From positions 1,116,001 to 1,180,000 of the forward strand of contig NZ_FTNQ01000001.1 in the NCBI RefSeq assembly GCF_900156455.1: 64,000 nucleotides of DNA, in the 5' to 3' direction. Position numbers and translations under genes: made by a program. Below the pieces are notes generated by a model that was given only the letters and a program-made list of their open reading frames with translations, ran no database searches and was not told where the DNA came from. Positions 50,236 to 59,823 of the stretch are shown here, one piece after another (the first letter of the stretch is position 1; each line of letters opens with the position of its first letter). The stretch is from Microbacterium sp. RURRCA19A (GTDB lineage: Bacteria > Actinomycetota > Actinomycetes > Actinomycetales > Microbacteriaceae).

Positions 50236-51447
50236 TCAATCGGTGACGCTCGGCCTTCCCACAGTGACGGAGGCCGCAACGGTGCCGACGGTGACATCGG
50301 TCCGCGTCTTCACGGTGAAGAGCGCCGCTTGCGCCAGTCCGTGGCTGCTGGGCTCGCTGACTCCGGCGGCGTTGGCGTTGACGTAGTACTGCCCGGCGCC
50401 CAGATGCACTTCCCCGACGCGGAGATCGATGCTGACCTGTCCGCTGATCGGCTCCAGTCGATGCTCCAGCAGTTCGGTGTTGGACGCCAGCACCATGTGC
50501 CCGAGGGGTGTGTCGATACTGAATCCGAGTTCCCACCGTTCGATGGGCTTCATGGAGTCCACGTGGACACGGATCGTCAGGGGGTCGCCCTCGTGCACGA
50601 CCTTCGTGCGCGTACCGTCGTCGGCGAGGAGTTCGACGCGCTTCACCTGGATCGGGTGCACCGTCTGCTCGGGCGGGGCCTCCCCCACGCGTCGCCCCTC
50701 GAGGACGTCGCGAAGAGCGCCGATGGCGTCGCGGGTTTCGCCGTCGAAGACCACGGCACCGTCCTTGAGGACGATCCCCCGGTCACAGAGCTCGGCGACC
50801 TGCTGGGCCGAATGGCTCACGAGGATGATTGTGCGCCCCTGGGCGCGGAACTCCGCGATGCGGTCCATGCACTTGCGCTGGAAGGTCTCGTCACCGACCG
50901 CGAGCACTTCGTCCACGAGGAGGACATCGGGGTCGGTGTGGATCGCGACCGCGAACGCCAGGCGAACGTACATCCCCGACGAGTAGAACTTCACGGCGGT
51001 GTCGATGAAGTCCCCGATACCGCTGAAGTCGACGATCGCGTCGAACTCGCGGTCGATCTCCTCGCGAGTCATTCCGAGGATCGAGGCGTTGAGGTAGACG
51101 TTCTCCCGACCGCTGAGGTCGGGGTGGAAGCCCGCGCCGAGTTCGAGTAGCGCCGCCATGCGTCCCCGAGTCTCGACGGTCCCGGAGGTCGGCGACAGGA
51201 TCCCGCCGATGAGCTTGAGCAGCGTGCTCTTCCCCGATCCGTTGGCCCCGAGGAGCCCGACCGTCGTCCCTGCTTCGATCGTGAGCGACACGTCGTCGAC
51301 GGCGACGAAGTCGCGGCGGAAGGACTTGCCGAGCCTCCCGAGATGGACGATGCGGTCCTTCAGGCTGTTGTCCTGCCGCACGCGGAAGTGCTTGGACACG
51401 GCGTTCAGGCGGACGATGTCGGGGGCGGTGGTCGCGGTTTCCGTCAT
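50236..51447 (-). CDS. polysaccharide ABC transporter ATP-binding protein with C-terminal Wzt domain
   Basis: A 403-residue ABC ATPase. Walker A GANGSGKS is at 67-74, the signature is YSSGMYVRLAFA and Walker B LLVDEVLAVGD. Residues from about 260 form a predicted beta-sandwich (Wzt C-terminal type), which in O-antigen exporters recognises the capped non-reducing end. This differs from the short ATPase at 27571 and suggests export of a different, probably rhamnose-rich, polymer. It overlaps the permease stop (ATGA) and ends the rfbA-rgpF-rgpF-wzm-wzt operon. Confidence 0.93.
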   Translation of the reverse strand: MTETATTAPDIVRLNAVSKHFRVRQDNSLKDRIVHLGRLGKSFRRDFVAVDDVSLTIEAGTTVGLLGANGSGKSTLLKLIGGILSPTSGTVETRGRMAALLELGAGFHPDLSGRENVYLNASILGMTREEIDREFDAIVDFSGIGDFIDTAVKFYSSGMYVRLAFAVAIHTDPDVLLVDEVLAVGDETFQRKCMDRIAEFRAQGRTIILVSHSAQQVAELCDRGIVLKDGAVVFDGETRDAIGALRDVLEGRRVGEAPPEQTVHPIQVKRVELLADDGTRTKVVHEGDPLTIRVHVDSMKPIERWELGFSIDTPLGHMVLASNTELLEHRLEPISGQVSIDLRVGEVHLGAGQYYVNANAAGVSEPSSHGLAQAALFTVKTRTDVTVGTVAASVTVGRPSVTD

Positions 51448-52373
51448 CACAGCTCCTGAGCGAAGTTGCCCTGCATCCGCGTGAACACGCGGTGCGAGAT
51501 TACGAGCAGCACCAGTCCGATCGCACCGGCGATCAGCATGCGCAGCGCGAGGTTGCCCGGGTAGTCCTCGGGAGTGCCCGCGCCCCAGAAAGCCCGGTGG
51601 AATCCGAGGACGGCGATCGTCAGAGGATTCGCCGCGTAGAACTCCAGGATCCACTCCGGCAGCGAAAAGCGCGTGATGACGTCCTGGACCATTTTCCAGG
51701 AGTAGACGATGGGCGCACTCCACATCGCGAGCATCAGCACGACCTCGGTGAGGTACTGGATGTCGCGCAAGTAGACATTCAAGGCCGACAGCAGCAGGCC
51801 GATGGCGAGGCCGTAGATCGTGATGAGGATCACCGACGGGAAGAACCAGAGCATCTCGACCGGCGTGGGAAGCGCACGGAAGATGAGTGCGGCCACGAAC
51901 AGCACACCCAGCTGAACGAGGAACATGAATGCCGCGCCGCCGATGCTGGCGAGGGGGAAGATCTCTCGGGGCAGATAGATCTTCTTGACGAGCCCGCCGT
52001 TCTGGAGGATCGACCCCGTCGCACCGAAGATCATGTCGTTGAAGAACACGTAGAGCGTCAGTCCCGAGAAGAGGTAGACGGCGAAATTGTCGATCCCCTC
52101 CGCCGCCCGGAGGAATTGCCCCAGGACGATGAAGTACATGAGGAACTGGATGAGCGGTCGAATGACCGTCCAGAGGAATCCCAGAAAGCTATCCCGATAC
52201 CGCGCCTGCAGATCGCGACGCACGAGGAGGTTCAGGAGGTCACGGCGCGCGTAGATCTCACCGACCTTGCCGAAACGACCGGTCGTGCGACGACCGTGCG
52301 GATCGACGACCGCGTAGGGCTCGGCGGAGATCCGCGCGAACCTCGCCTCGGTCTCTGCGCTCATCGCTGCCAT
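51447..52373 (-). CDS. polysaccharide ABC transporter permease (Wzm type)
   Basis: A 308-residue ABC-2 permease with six hydrophobic segments. A cytoplasmic N-terminus of about 50 residues leads to LLVRRDLQARYRDSFLGFLW, then IYLPREIFPLASIGG and MWSAPIVYSWKMV, all typical of Wzm. It pairs with the ATPase downstream and lies 13 bp after the rgpF gene in the same direction. The start is ATG 52373; ATG 52364 is also possible. Neighbouring rhamnosyltransferases suggest it exports a rhamnan-type polymer. Confidence 0.92.
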   Translation of the reverse strand: MAAMSAETEARFARISAEPYAVVDPHGRRTTGRFGKVGEIYARRDLLNLLVRRDLQARYRDSFLGFLWTVIRPLIQFLMYFIVLGQFLRAAEGIDNFAVYLFSGLTLYVFFNDMIFGATGSILQNGGLVKKIYLPREIFPLASIGGAAFMFLVQLGVLFVAALIFRALPTPVEMLWFFPSVILITIYGLAIGLLLSALNVYLRDIQYLTEVVLMLAMWSAPIVYSWKMVQDVITRFSLPEWILEFYAANPLTIAVLGFHRAFWGAGTPEDYPGNLALRMLIAGAIGLVLLVISHRVFTRMQGNFAQEL

Positions 52374-52386
52374 CCTCGTCGTCCTG

Positions 52387-54312
52387 TCATCGCCTTTTCC
52401 GTCGTCCTGCCGTCAGGACCGTGTTGATCCATCTCCCCGGCCGTCTCACCGGATCCATCAGGCGCCGCAGCCGGTGGACCGTTCCCATGTGGTTCGCCCG
52501 CATATACATTCGCAAGAAGTCTCTGCCGGATCCTGAGCCGACGAACCCGACTTCTCGCAGCCGGTCGATCTTCTCGTGCATGTAGCCCGGAATGGTTGCT
52601 GACATCTCGTCGAGCTTGAAATCCAGGGCCGTGTGACTGATCGCCGCATAATCGGGCGCGACGATCGTTCGCGAATGGAACCCCTGCTCGCCCGCCGCGG
52701 AAGCGGGCATGCGTTCCAGGATATGCGCCAATCCGCCGTCTTGATACGCATCGGCACCCCCGAAGTCGGAGTACTTCCAAGGTCGCTCGACGAGCAGACG
52801 CAGGGCCTCCGGACGCGCGAAGAACATGGAGCCGTAGGGAGCGAGCGGCGACACGTCATCCAAGGGAACGCGGATTCCCATCTGATCCGCGAGCAGTTCG
52901 AATCCGGGCTTGTTCGCCCACCACGCACGGCCGAGCGTCGGGTAGCCGATGTGGATCATCGGGGGGAACGCCAGCCCCAGCCCAGGTTCCCGCTGGAACA
53001 GCCCGAGTACGCGTGAGCTGTGCGCGGGGTCGTGCAGAAGATTCAAGAACTGCTGCTCTCGGAAGTGCGTCCCGACGTTGTAACCGTCCTGCGGCGTCTT
53101 CTTGCTGTGCAGCTTGACCACGAGGTCGTAGCGCTCCGACAGCAGGACATCGCGGCATCCGATGAGGAAAGCGCTCTGGTCACGACCGTCGTTCGACTCC
53201 ACCACTCGAACGGACACCTCGCCCCGCTCTCCGGGAATCGCATCGATGTGGGCGCGGATGCGTTCGGCGCGTGCGGAGTCGGGCGTGGTGACGACGAGGT
53301 CGTACGGCACCGGCAAGGTGTCGGTCCGTTCGAGGATCTCTGGCGTCATCTCGTCATAGAAGATATGGGCGATGACCACCACGCGAAGCGGATCGGACGA
53401 GTTGTACGGCGCGTGGTCGGGTCCGATCACCTCCATCAACCCCGCATCGGCGTTGAGCACCTTGGGGGCGACATTCCGCGCCAGGTTCGCGAGGGCGATC
53501 CGGATGGGGTATCCGCCGGTCGCCGCGGCCTCGAGCGCCCACCGTCCGATGACCGCGTAACGATCGAGGAACGGCGGCGAGTGGAAGAACACTCGACGCT
53601 TGAGAACGGGGCAACCGTCCTGGATCAGCGCTTCGGGCGCGAGCAGGGACGCGTTCGAAGTGCCGTACTGCTCCGACTCGAAGGCGACACCGTCCACGAA
53701 ACCGGCATCGCGGAAGGCCTCGGTGAAGACGAGCTCGTGGCCGATCACGGCGTCGCGGTAGCCGTCCATCCGCTGCAGATCACGCCAATACCGGACCCAT
53801 CGCTCGGACGTGAACATCGACCGACGCACCGCGATCCAGAACGACTGCAGGTGGTGCGGAACCCCGGCGGATCCGGTGAACATGTGCCAGGGCTCCGCCG
53901 CGTGGTCGGTCATGCCCCAGAAGTCGATCTCCAGCGCATCCATACGCTCGAACACCGGCCCATACGGACGCACCGGACCGAACCACGTGTCATTCGTCAG
54001 AACGACCTCGTCGAACTCCAACACACCCGCCCCGACATGATCCAACGCATCCTTGTGCGCCCAAATGTCGAACCCGACATTCTCACGCACCAGCACCTCA
54101 TCGGACACCGGCTCCAACCGCTCCCGACCCTCCGGCGTCAACTTCCCGTTGACCACCACCAGAATCCGCGCCGCATGCTCCCGCAACCCCGCCAGCGCAT
54201 GGACGACGTACTCATCCACACCACCACGACGGTCATACACCACATACACCACGAGCCGACGACCACCGTCGGGGAAGACGGCGGCCCGCCTCGCTTCGGG
54301 GACGGCACTCAT
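52387..54312 (-). CDS. rhamnan synthesis F (RgpF) family protein, copy 1
   Basis: A 641-residue protein of the RgpF family, linked to rhamnosyl transfer in streptococcal and O-antigen rhamnans. Two related halves are visible: an N-terminal one with VVYVVYDRRGGVDEYVVHAL and ENVGFDIWAHKDAL, and a C-terminal one with HSKKTPQDGYNVGTHFREQ and GSMFFARPEALRLLV. Residues about 16-138 are identical, at DNA level too, to copy 2, while the rest is clearly diverged. That shared block uses GTG, GGT, CGT and TTG codons more than its surroundings. ATG 54312 overlaps the copy 2 stop (ATGA). Confidence 0.88.
   Translation of the reverse strand: MSAVPEARRAAVFPDGGRRLVVYVVYDRRGGVDEYVVHALAGLREHAARILVVVNGKLTPEGRERLEPVSDEVLVRENVGFDIWAHKDALDHVGAGVLEFDEVVLTNDTWFGPVRPYGPVFERMDALEIDFWGMTDHAAEPWHMFTGSAGVPHHLQSFWIAVRRSMFTSERWVRYWRDLQRMDGYRDAVIGHELVFTEAFRDAGFVDGVAFESEQYGTSNASLLAPEALIQDGCPVLKRRVFFHSPPFLDRYAVIGRWALEAAATGGYPIRIALANLARNVAPKVLNADAGLMEVIGPDHAPYNSSDPLRVVVIAHIFYDEMTPEILERTDTLPVPYDLVVTTPDSARAERIRAHIDAIPGERGEVSVRVVESNDGRDQSAFLIGCRDVLLSERYDLVVKLHSKKTPQDGYNVGTHFREQQFLNLLHDPAHSSRVLGLFQREPGLGLAFPPMIHIGYPTLGRAWWANKPGFELLADQMGIRVPLDDVSPLAPYGSMFFARPEALRLLVERPWKYSDFGGADAYQDGGLAHILERMPASAAGEQGFHSRTIVAPDYAAISHTALDFKLDEMSATIPGYMHEKIDRLREVGFVGSGSGRDFLRMYMRANHMGTVHRLRRLMDPVRRPGRWINTVLTAGRRKRR
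53796..53855. repeat. 60-bp direct repeat, copy 1 (small block)
   Basis: Identical to 55745-55804 (offset 1949 bp), the same offset as the 368-bp block; it codes for the SFWIAVRRSMFTSERW region. The 44 bp between the two blocks differ. Confidence 0.9.
53900..54267. repeat. 368-bp direct repeat, copy 1
   Basis: By eye, base-for-base identical to 55849-56216. It covers codons about 16-138 of rgpF copy 1. Flanking DNA diverges at once on both sides. Confidence 0.92.
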
Positions 54313-56258
54313 GAGCGGGCTCCCTTGACCAGGTGACGGGCCGTCGACGCACCGGCGCGGGCCACGCGCAGGATCGCACGGGCACCCCGACCGATCGGAT
54401 GCATCACCGGATCGACACGGCGCACGAACCCTGCGTGGTTCGTCTTCATGTACATCCGGAAGAACGCCACCGCTCCGCCGATCCCCCACCACCCGGCTCG
54501 GTGAACGAACTGGATTTGCTCGACAGGATAACCGGGGAGGTTAACGGCGAGCTGATCGATCTTGTACTCCAGCGACAGGTGGGTGAGGCCGGCATGCCCA
54601 GGTGTGAGAACCGTGCGCGCATGCAGCCCCTCCTCCCCCGCAGCGGCGGCGACGAGACGCTCCAGCACGCGACGGATGTCGGGGATCCGTTTGTGCGTGG
54701 CGTCCCGGAAGTCGGCGTACGTCCAGTCCTTGGACAACAGCGGGCGCAGGCCCTCCGGGCGTCCGACCCACATGCCCCCCAGGGGCGCCAAGGGGGTGAC
54801 ACCGTCCAGCGGCACTCGGATGCCGAGGTCTTCGGCGACGTCGTGCCCCCGCCCGCGGTACCAGGACCACCCCTCGCCGGTCACGGCGTACCCCGTCTGG
54901 ATGGGGGGAGGAAACACGACCCCGAGCCCGCGCTCACGAACGAACAAGGCGAGGAGGTTGACGATGTACTCGGGGCTTCCGAGGAGGTTGTCACGGGTGT
55001 AGCGGCGGAAGTAGTCGGACACGGTTCGACCGCGCCGGACAGGAAGCCGGTCGTGCACCTTGACGAACACGTCGTACTGTCCGCCCTCCAGTTCCGCCCG
55101 GCATCCGATGAGGAAGGCGCTCATGTCGCGCCCGTCGTGGGACGGGACGAGGCGGACCTCGGCCTTGCGCAGTCGAGACGTCTGCGCGCCGAGCATCCGT
55201 TCCAACTCGGGCACGAGATCGGCGTCCGAGGTGGTCACGATGGCGTCCACCGGGGCGGGGAACCACCCCAGGCGCGCGATCAGATCTGCCGCCGACTCGG
55301 AACCGGTGGCGTGGACGACCACCAGGACCCGGAGACCGGTCGGGTCGTCGGCGGTCGCCACCGTCGTGCGCGGCAGGATGTCGAGCATCGCCAGGTTCGT
55401 GTTGATCACCTTCGCCTGCACGGTGCGCGCGAGGTTGTCGAGGATCAGCGCCGTCGGATACCCGTGCTCCTCGACGTTGTCCATGATCGATCGGCCGATC
55501 ACGGCGTGCCGATCGAGGAACGGCGGCCAGTGGAAGAAGGGTCGCCGCTTCAACAGCGGGCACCCGTCGTCCATGAGGAGAGTCGGGTTGAACAGGGCCG
55601 GATGATCGGTCGGGTAGTCGTCGGAGGCGAACGCGACGGCGGGGCGGAAGCCGTTGCGGACGAACGTCTCGGTGAAAACCGTCTCATGCTTGAGGACGGC
55701 GTCGAAGTAAGACGGCATCTCGGGAAGCTCACGCCAGTAGCGGGCCCATCGCTCGGACGTGAACATCGACCGACGCACCGCGATCCAGAACGACTGCAGG
55801 TGGTAGTGCATCACACCCGTACCGGTGAAGGGGTTCGGGACTTCGCGGGCGTGGTCGGTCATGCCCCAGAAGTCGATCTCCAGCGCATCCATACGCTCGA
55901 ACACCGGCCCATACGGACGCACCGGACCGAACCACGTGTCATTCGTCAGAACGACCTCGTCGAACTCCAACACACCCGCCCCGACATGATCCAACGCATC
56001 CTTGTGCGCCCAAATGTCGAACCCGACATTCTCACGCACCAGCACCTCATCGGACACCGGCTCCAACCGCTCCCGACCCTCCGGCGTCAACTTCCCGTTG
56101 ACCACCACCAGAATCCGCGCCGCATGCTCCCGCAACCCCGCCAGCGCATGGACGACGTACTCATCCACACCACCACGACGGTCATACACCACATACACCA
56201 CGAGCCGACGACCACCCGCAGGAAACATCACCGCACGCTCCACATCAGCCCCCGTCAC
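54309..56258 (-). CDS. rhamnan synthesis F (RgpF) family protein, copy 2
   Basis: A 649-residue RgpF-family protein, tandem with copy 1 and probably adding rhamnose to the same polymer. The N-terminal half is identical to copy 1 over about residues 15-137. The C-terminal half (KVHDRLPVRRGRTVSDYFRR; GGMWVGRPEGLRPLL) is only a distant match, so acceptor or linkage specificity may differ. The start is uncertain: I chose GTG 56258 because the protein then aligns end to end with copy 1 (12 versus 13 residues before the FP-GGRR motif). GTG 56303, ATG 56228 and a frame running into rfbA are alternatives. Confidence 0.85.
   Translation of the reverse strand: MTGADVERAVMFPAGGRRLVVYVVYDRRGGVDEYVVHALAGLREHAARILVVVNGKLTPEGRERLEPVSDEVLVRENVGFDIWAHKDALDHVGAGVLEFDEVVLTNDTWFGPVRPYGPVFERMDALEIDFWGMTDHAREVPNPFTGTGVMHYHLQSFWIAVRRSMFTSERWARYWRELPEMPSYFDAVLKHETVFTETFVRNGFRPAVAFASDDYPTDHPALFNPTLLMDDGCPLLKRRPFFHWPPFLDRHAVIGRSIMDNVEEHGYPTALILDNLARTVQAKVINTNLAMLDILPRTTVATADDPTGLRVLVVVHATGSESAADLIARLGWFPAPVDAIVTTSDADLVPELERMLGAQTSRLRKAEVRLVPSHDGRDMSAFLIGCRAELEGGQYDVFVKVHDRLPVRRGRTVSDYFRRYTRDNLLGSPEYIVNLLALFVRERGLGVVFPPPIQTGYAVTGEGWSWYRGRGHDVAEDLGIRVPLDGVTPLAPLGGMWVGRPEGLRPLLSKDWTYADFRDATHKRIPDIRRVLERLVAAAAGEEGLHARTVLTPGHAGLTHLSLEYKIDQLAVNLPGYPVEQIQFVHRAGWWGIGGAVAFFRMYMKTNHAGFVRRVDPVMHPIGRGARAILRVARAGASTARHLVKGARS
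55745..55804. repeat. 60-bp direct repeat, copy 2 (small block)
   Basis: Partner of 53796-53855, inside rgpF copy 2. Confidence 0.9.
55849..56216. repeat. 368-bp direct repeat, copy 2
   Basis: Partner of 53900-54267, covering codons about 15-137 of rgpF copy 2. Identity ends where 56217 (C) faces 54268 (G). Confidence 0.92.
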
Positions 56259-56319
56259 CGCATCCCACGGATCCTCGGATGCGGCAGAGGGCGTCGACCG
56301 CACACAGAACAGAGAGAGC

Positions 56320-57204
56320 TTAAAGCTGACCGCCGACGCTTCCCTGTGCGAGAGCCTTGAGGAGGTAGGCACCGTAGCCGCTCTTCACGAGGGGTTCGGC
56401 GCGCTCGCGGAGTTCCTCGTCGGTGAGGAAACCCATGCGCCACGCGACTTCTTCGGGGCAACCGATGGACAGGCCCTGGCGCTTCTCGACGGTCCGGATG
56501 AAGTCCGTTGCTTCGGCGAGGGAGTCGAAGGTGCCGGTGTCCAGCCAGGCGGTGCCGCGCGGCAGCAACTCGACGCGGAGGCGGCGCTGCTCCAGGTACG
56601 TGCGGTTGACGTCCGTGATCTCGAGCTCGCCGCGCGGGGACGGGGAGAGCCCGCGGGCGATCTCGATCACGTCGTTGTCGTAGAAGTACAGGCCCGGGAC
56701 GGCGTAATCGCTCTTCGGTGACGCCGGCTTCTCTTCGAGGGAGACCACGCGTCCCGCGGAGTCGAACTCCACCACGCCGTACGCCGTCGGGTCCGCGACG
56801 CGGTAGCCGAACACCACGCCGCCGTCGAGCTCCGTGTACTGCCGCAGCCGCGTGCCCATGCCCTGGCCGTAGAAGATGTTGTCGCCGAGCACCAGTGCGA
56901 CCGGTTCGGCGCCGATGTGTTCTTCACCGAGGAGGAAGGCTTGGGCGAGTCCGTCGGGTGAGGGCTGCACCTTGTAGGTGAGGGAGATGCCGAAACGCGA
57001 TCCGTCTCCGAGCAGCCGTTGGAACTGCTCGGAGTCCTGCGGGGTCGTGATGATGAGGATGTCGCGGATGCCGGCCAGGATCAGCGTCGAGAGCGGGTAG
57101 TAGATCATCGGCTTGTCGTACACCGGGACGAGCTGCTTGGAGACGCCGAGCGTGATGGGGTGCAGTCGCGACCCCGTTCCGCCCGCAAGGATGATGCCAC
57201 GCAT
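56320..57204 (-). CDS. rfbA: glucose-1-phosphate thymidylyltransferase
   Basis: A 294-residue nucleotidyltransferase making dTDP-glucose from dTTP and glucose-1-phosphate, the first step of dTDP-L-rhamnose synthesis. The N-terminal [13 protein letters not shown], the [18 protein letters not shown] signature, [10 protein letters not shown] and [12 protein letters not shown] are all present. ATG 57204 has GGGGAG upstream; the open frame runs a little further without family similarity. It heads the minus-strand operon with two rgpF genes and wzm/wzt, and is divergent from rmlB. Confidence 0.97.
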   Translation of the reverse strand: MRGIILAGGTGSRLHPITLGVSKQLVPVYDKPMIYYPLSTLILAGIRDILIITTPQDSEQFQRLLGDGSRFGISLTYKVQPSPDGLAQAFLLGEEHIGAEPVALVLGDNIFYGQGMGTRLRQYTELDGGVVFGYRVADPTAYGVVEFDSAGRVVSLEEKPASPKSDYAVPGLYFYDNDVIEIARGLSPSPRGELEITDVNRTYLEQRRLRVELLPRGTAWLDTGTFDSLAEATDFIRTVEKRQGLSIGCPEEVAWRMGFLTDEELRERAEPLVKSGYGAYLLKALAQGSVGGQL

Positions 57205-57275
57205 TGTTCGATTCTCCCCGACCCGCCCGTTCCCCGCCAACCTGGGACCCGCCGGACCTCCCTGGTGAGCCGAGT

Positions 57276-58283
<1,008 letters not shown>

Positions 58284-58285
58284 CC

Positions 58286-59704
58286 ATGGCGACGGAGTTC
58301 GGTAAGAACCTCACCGTCACGACCACCCCGATCCCCGGGCTGATCGTGCTGGACCTGCCCGTGCACGGCGACGCCCGCGGATGGTTCAAAGAGAACTGGC
58401 AACGGCAGAAGATGACCGCCCCGGGAATCGACCTCCCCGACTTCGGCCCCGTGCAGAACAACATCTCCTTCAACGACGCCGTCGGCACCACCCGCGGCAT
58501 CCACGCCGAACCCTGGGACAAATACGTCTCCGTCGCCACCGGACGCATCTTCGGCGCCTGGGTCGACCTCCGCGAAGGCGACACCTTCGGCGCCGTCTAC
58601 ACCACCGAGATCGACCCCTCCCGGGCGATCTTCGTCCCTCGCGGAGTCGGCAACTCCTACCAGACCCTCGAACCCGACACCGCCTACACCTACCTCGTCA
58701 ACGACCACTGGTCGCCCACCGCGACCTACACCTTCCTCAACCTCGCCGACGAGACCGCCGCGATTGACTGGCCCATCCCCCTGGACACCGTCGAGATCAG
58801 CGAGAAGGACAAGAACCACCCCCGCCTCGCCGACGTCACCCCCATGGGCCCGAGGAAGATCCTCGTCACCGGCGCGAACGGGCAACTCGGGCGCGCCCTC
58901 CGCGAAGAGTTCGGCGACCACCCCTGGGTCGAATACACCACCCGGGACACCCTCGACCTGACCTCCCCCGACCTCCCCGCCGCCCGCCGCTGGCGCGACT
59001 ACGGCACCATCATCAACGCCGCCGCGTACACCAAGGTCGACACCGCCGAAACCCCCGAAGGACGCAGCCACGCCTGGGCCGCGAACGTCACCGCCGTCGC
59101 CGCCCTCGCCCGCATCGCCACCGCCAACGACATCACCCTCGTCCACATCTCCAGCGACTACGTCTTCGACGGCACCAAACACGGCGCCTACACCCCAGAA
59201 GACCCGCTCTCCCCCCTCGGCGTCTACGGACAGACCAAAGCCGCCGGCGACGCGATCGTCTCCACCGTCCCCCACCACTACATCCTCCGCACCAGCTGGG
59301 TCATCGGAGACGGCAACAACTTCGTCCGCACCATGGCCACCCTCGCCGAACGCGGCATCAACCCCAGAGTCGTCAACGACCAAACCGGACGACTCACCTT
59401 CACCACCGACATCGCCACCACCACCCGCACCCTCCTCGACACCCGCGCCCCCCACGGCACCTACAACATCACCAGCGACGGAGAACCCCAAACCTGGTAC
59501 GACATCGCCCGCGACGTCTACCACCTCACCGGACACGACCCCGACCGCGTCACCGGCGTCACCACCGACGAATACTTCACCGACGCCACCGGCCCCATCG
59601 CCCCCCGACCCCGAAACAGCATCCTCGAACTCGCAGCAACCCGAGACGCCGGCATCCCCCTCGGGGACGGGCGTCGCCGACTCAAGGACTACCTCACGTC
59701 CTGA
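58286..59704 (+). CDS. RmlC-RmlD fusion: dTDP-4-dehydrorhamnose 3,5-epimerase and reductase
   Basis: A 472-residue bifunctional protein finishing dTDP-L-rhamnose synthesis. Residues 1 to about 185 are a cupin epimerase with H73 in RGIHAEPWDKY and VDLREGDTFG. From residue 190 an SDR reductase begins: ILVTGANGQLGRAL (192-205), HISSDYVFDG and YGQTKAAGD (Tyr-Lys pair). The cupin half has VPRGVGNSYQTLE where stand-alone RmlC enzymes have a His-containing GFAHGF-type loop, so its second catalytic group is less clear. ATG 58286 is preceded by AAGGG; GTG 58280 is an alternative. Codon usage is extremely C-ending. Confidence 0.93.
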   Translation: MATEFGKNLTVTTTPIPGLIVLDLPVHGDARGWFKENWQRQKMTAPGIDLPDFGPVQNNISFNDAVGTTRGIHAEPWDKYVSVATGRIFGAWVDLREGDTFGAVYTTEIDPSRAIFVPRGVGNSYQTLEPDTAYTYLVNDHWSPTATYTFLNLADETAAIDWPIPLDTVEISEKDKNHPRLADVTPMGPRKILVTGANGQLGRALREEFGDHPWVEYTTRDTLDLTSPDLPAARRWRDYGTIINAAAYTKVDTAETPEGRSHAWAANVTAVAALARIATANDITLVHISSDYVFDGTKHGAYTPEDPLSPLGVYGQTKAAGDAIVSTVPHHYILRTSWVIGDGNNFVRTMATLAERGINPRVVNDQTGRLTFTTDIATTTRTLLDTRAPHGTYNITSDGEPQTWYDIARDVYHLTGHDPDRVTGVTTDEYFTDATGPIAPRPRNSILELAATRDAGIPLGDGRRRLKDYLTS

Positions 59705-59823
59705 CGTATCGACTCGACGTGCTCGGGCATCTCGCCCACCATCGGCACGCGGGAGCCCCGTCGTCACCTCAGTGCATCGTCGAGGCCACCCGCGAGTGCC
59801 GAGTGCCGACAGTTCCGACGTGC

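Noticed and set aside
52387-56258. Reading the rgpF pair as one gene duplicated by assembly error
   Set aside because: Outside the identical blocks the two genes differ throughout, so this is two real genes; only the patch itself needs long-read confirmation.
59705-59823. 119-bp gap between rmlCD and the FG-GAP gene
   Set aside because: I looked for a hairpin or small gene between these convergent genes and saw nothing convincing beyond a short GAGTGCC doublet.
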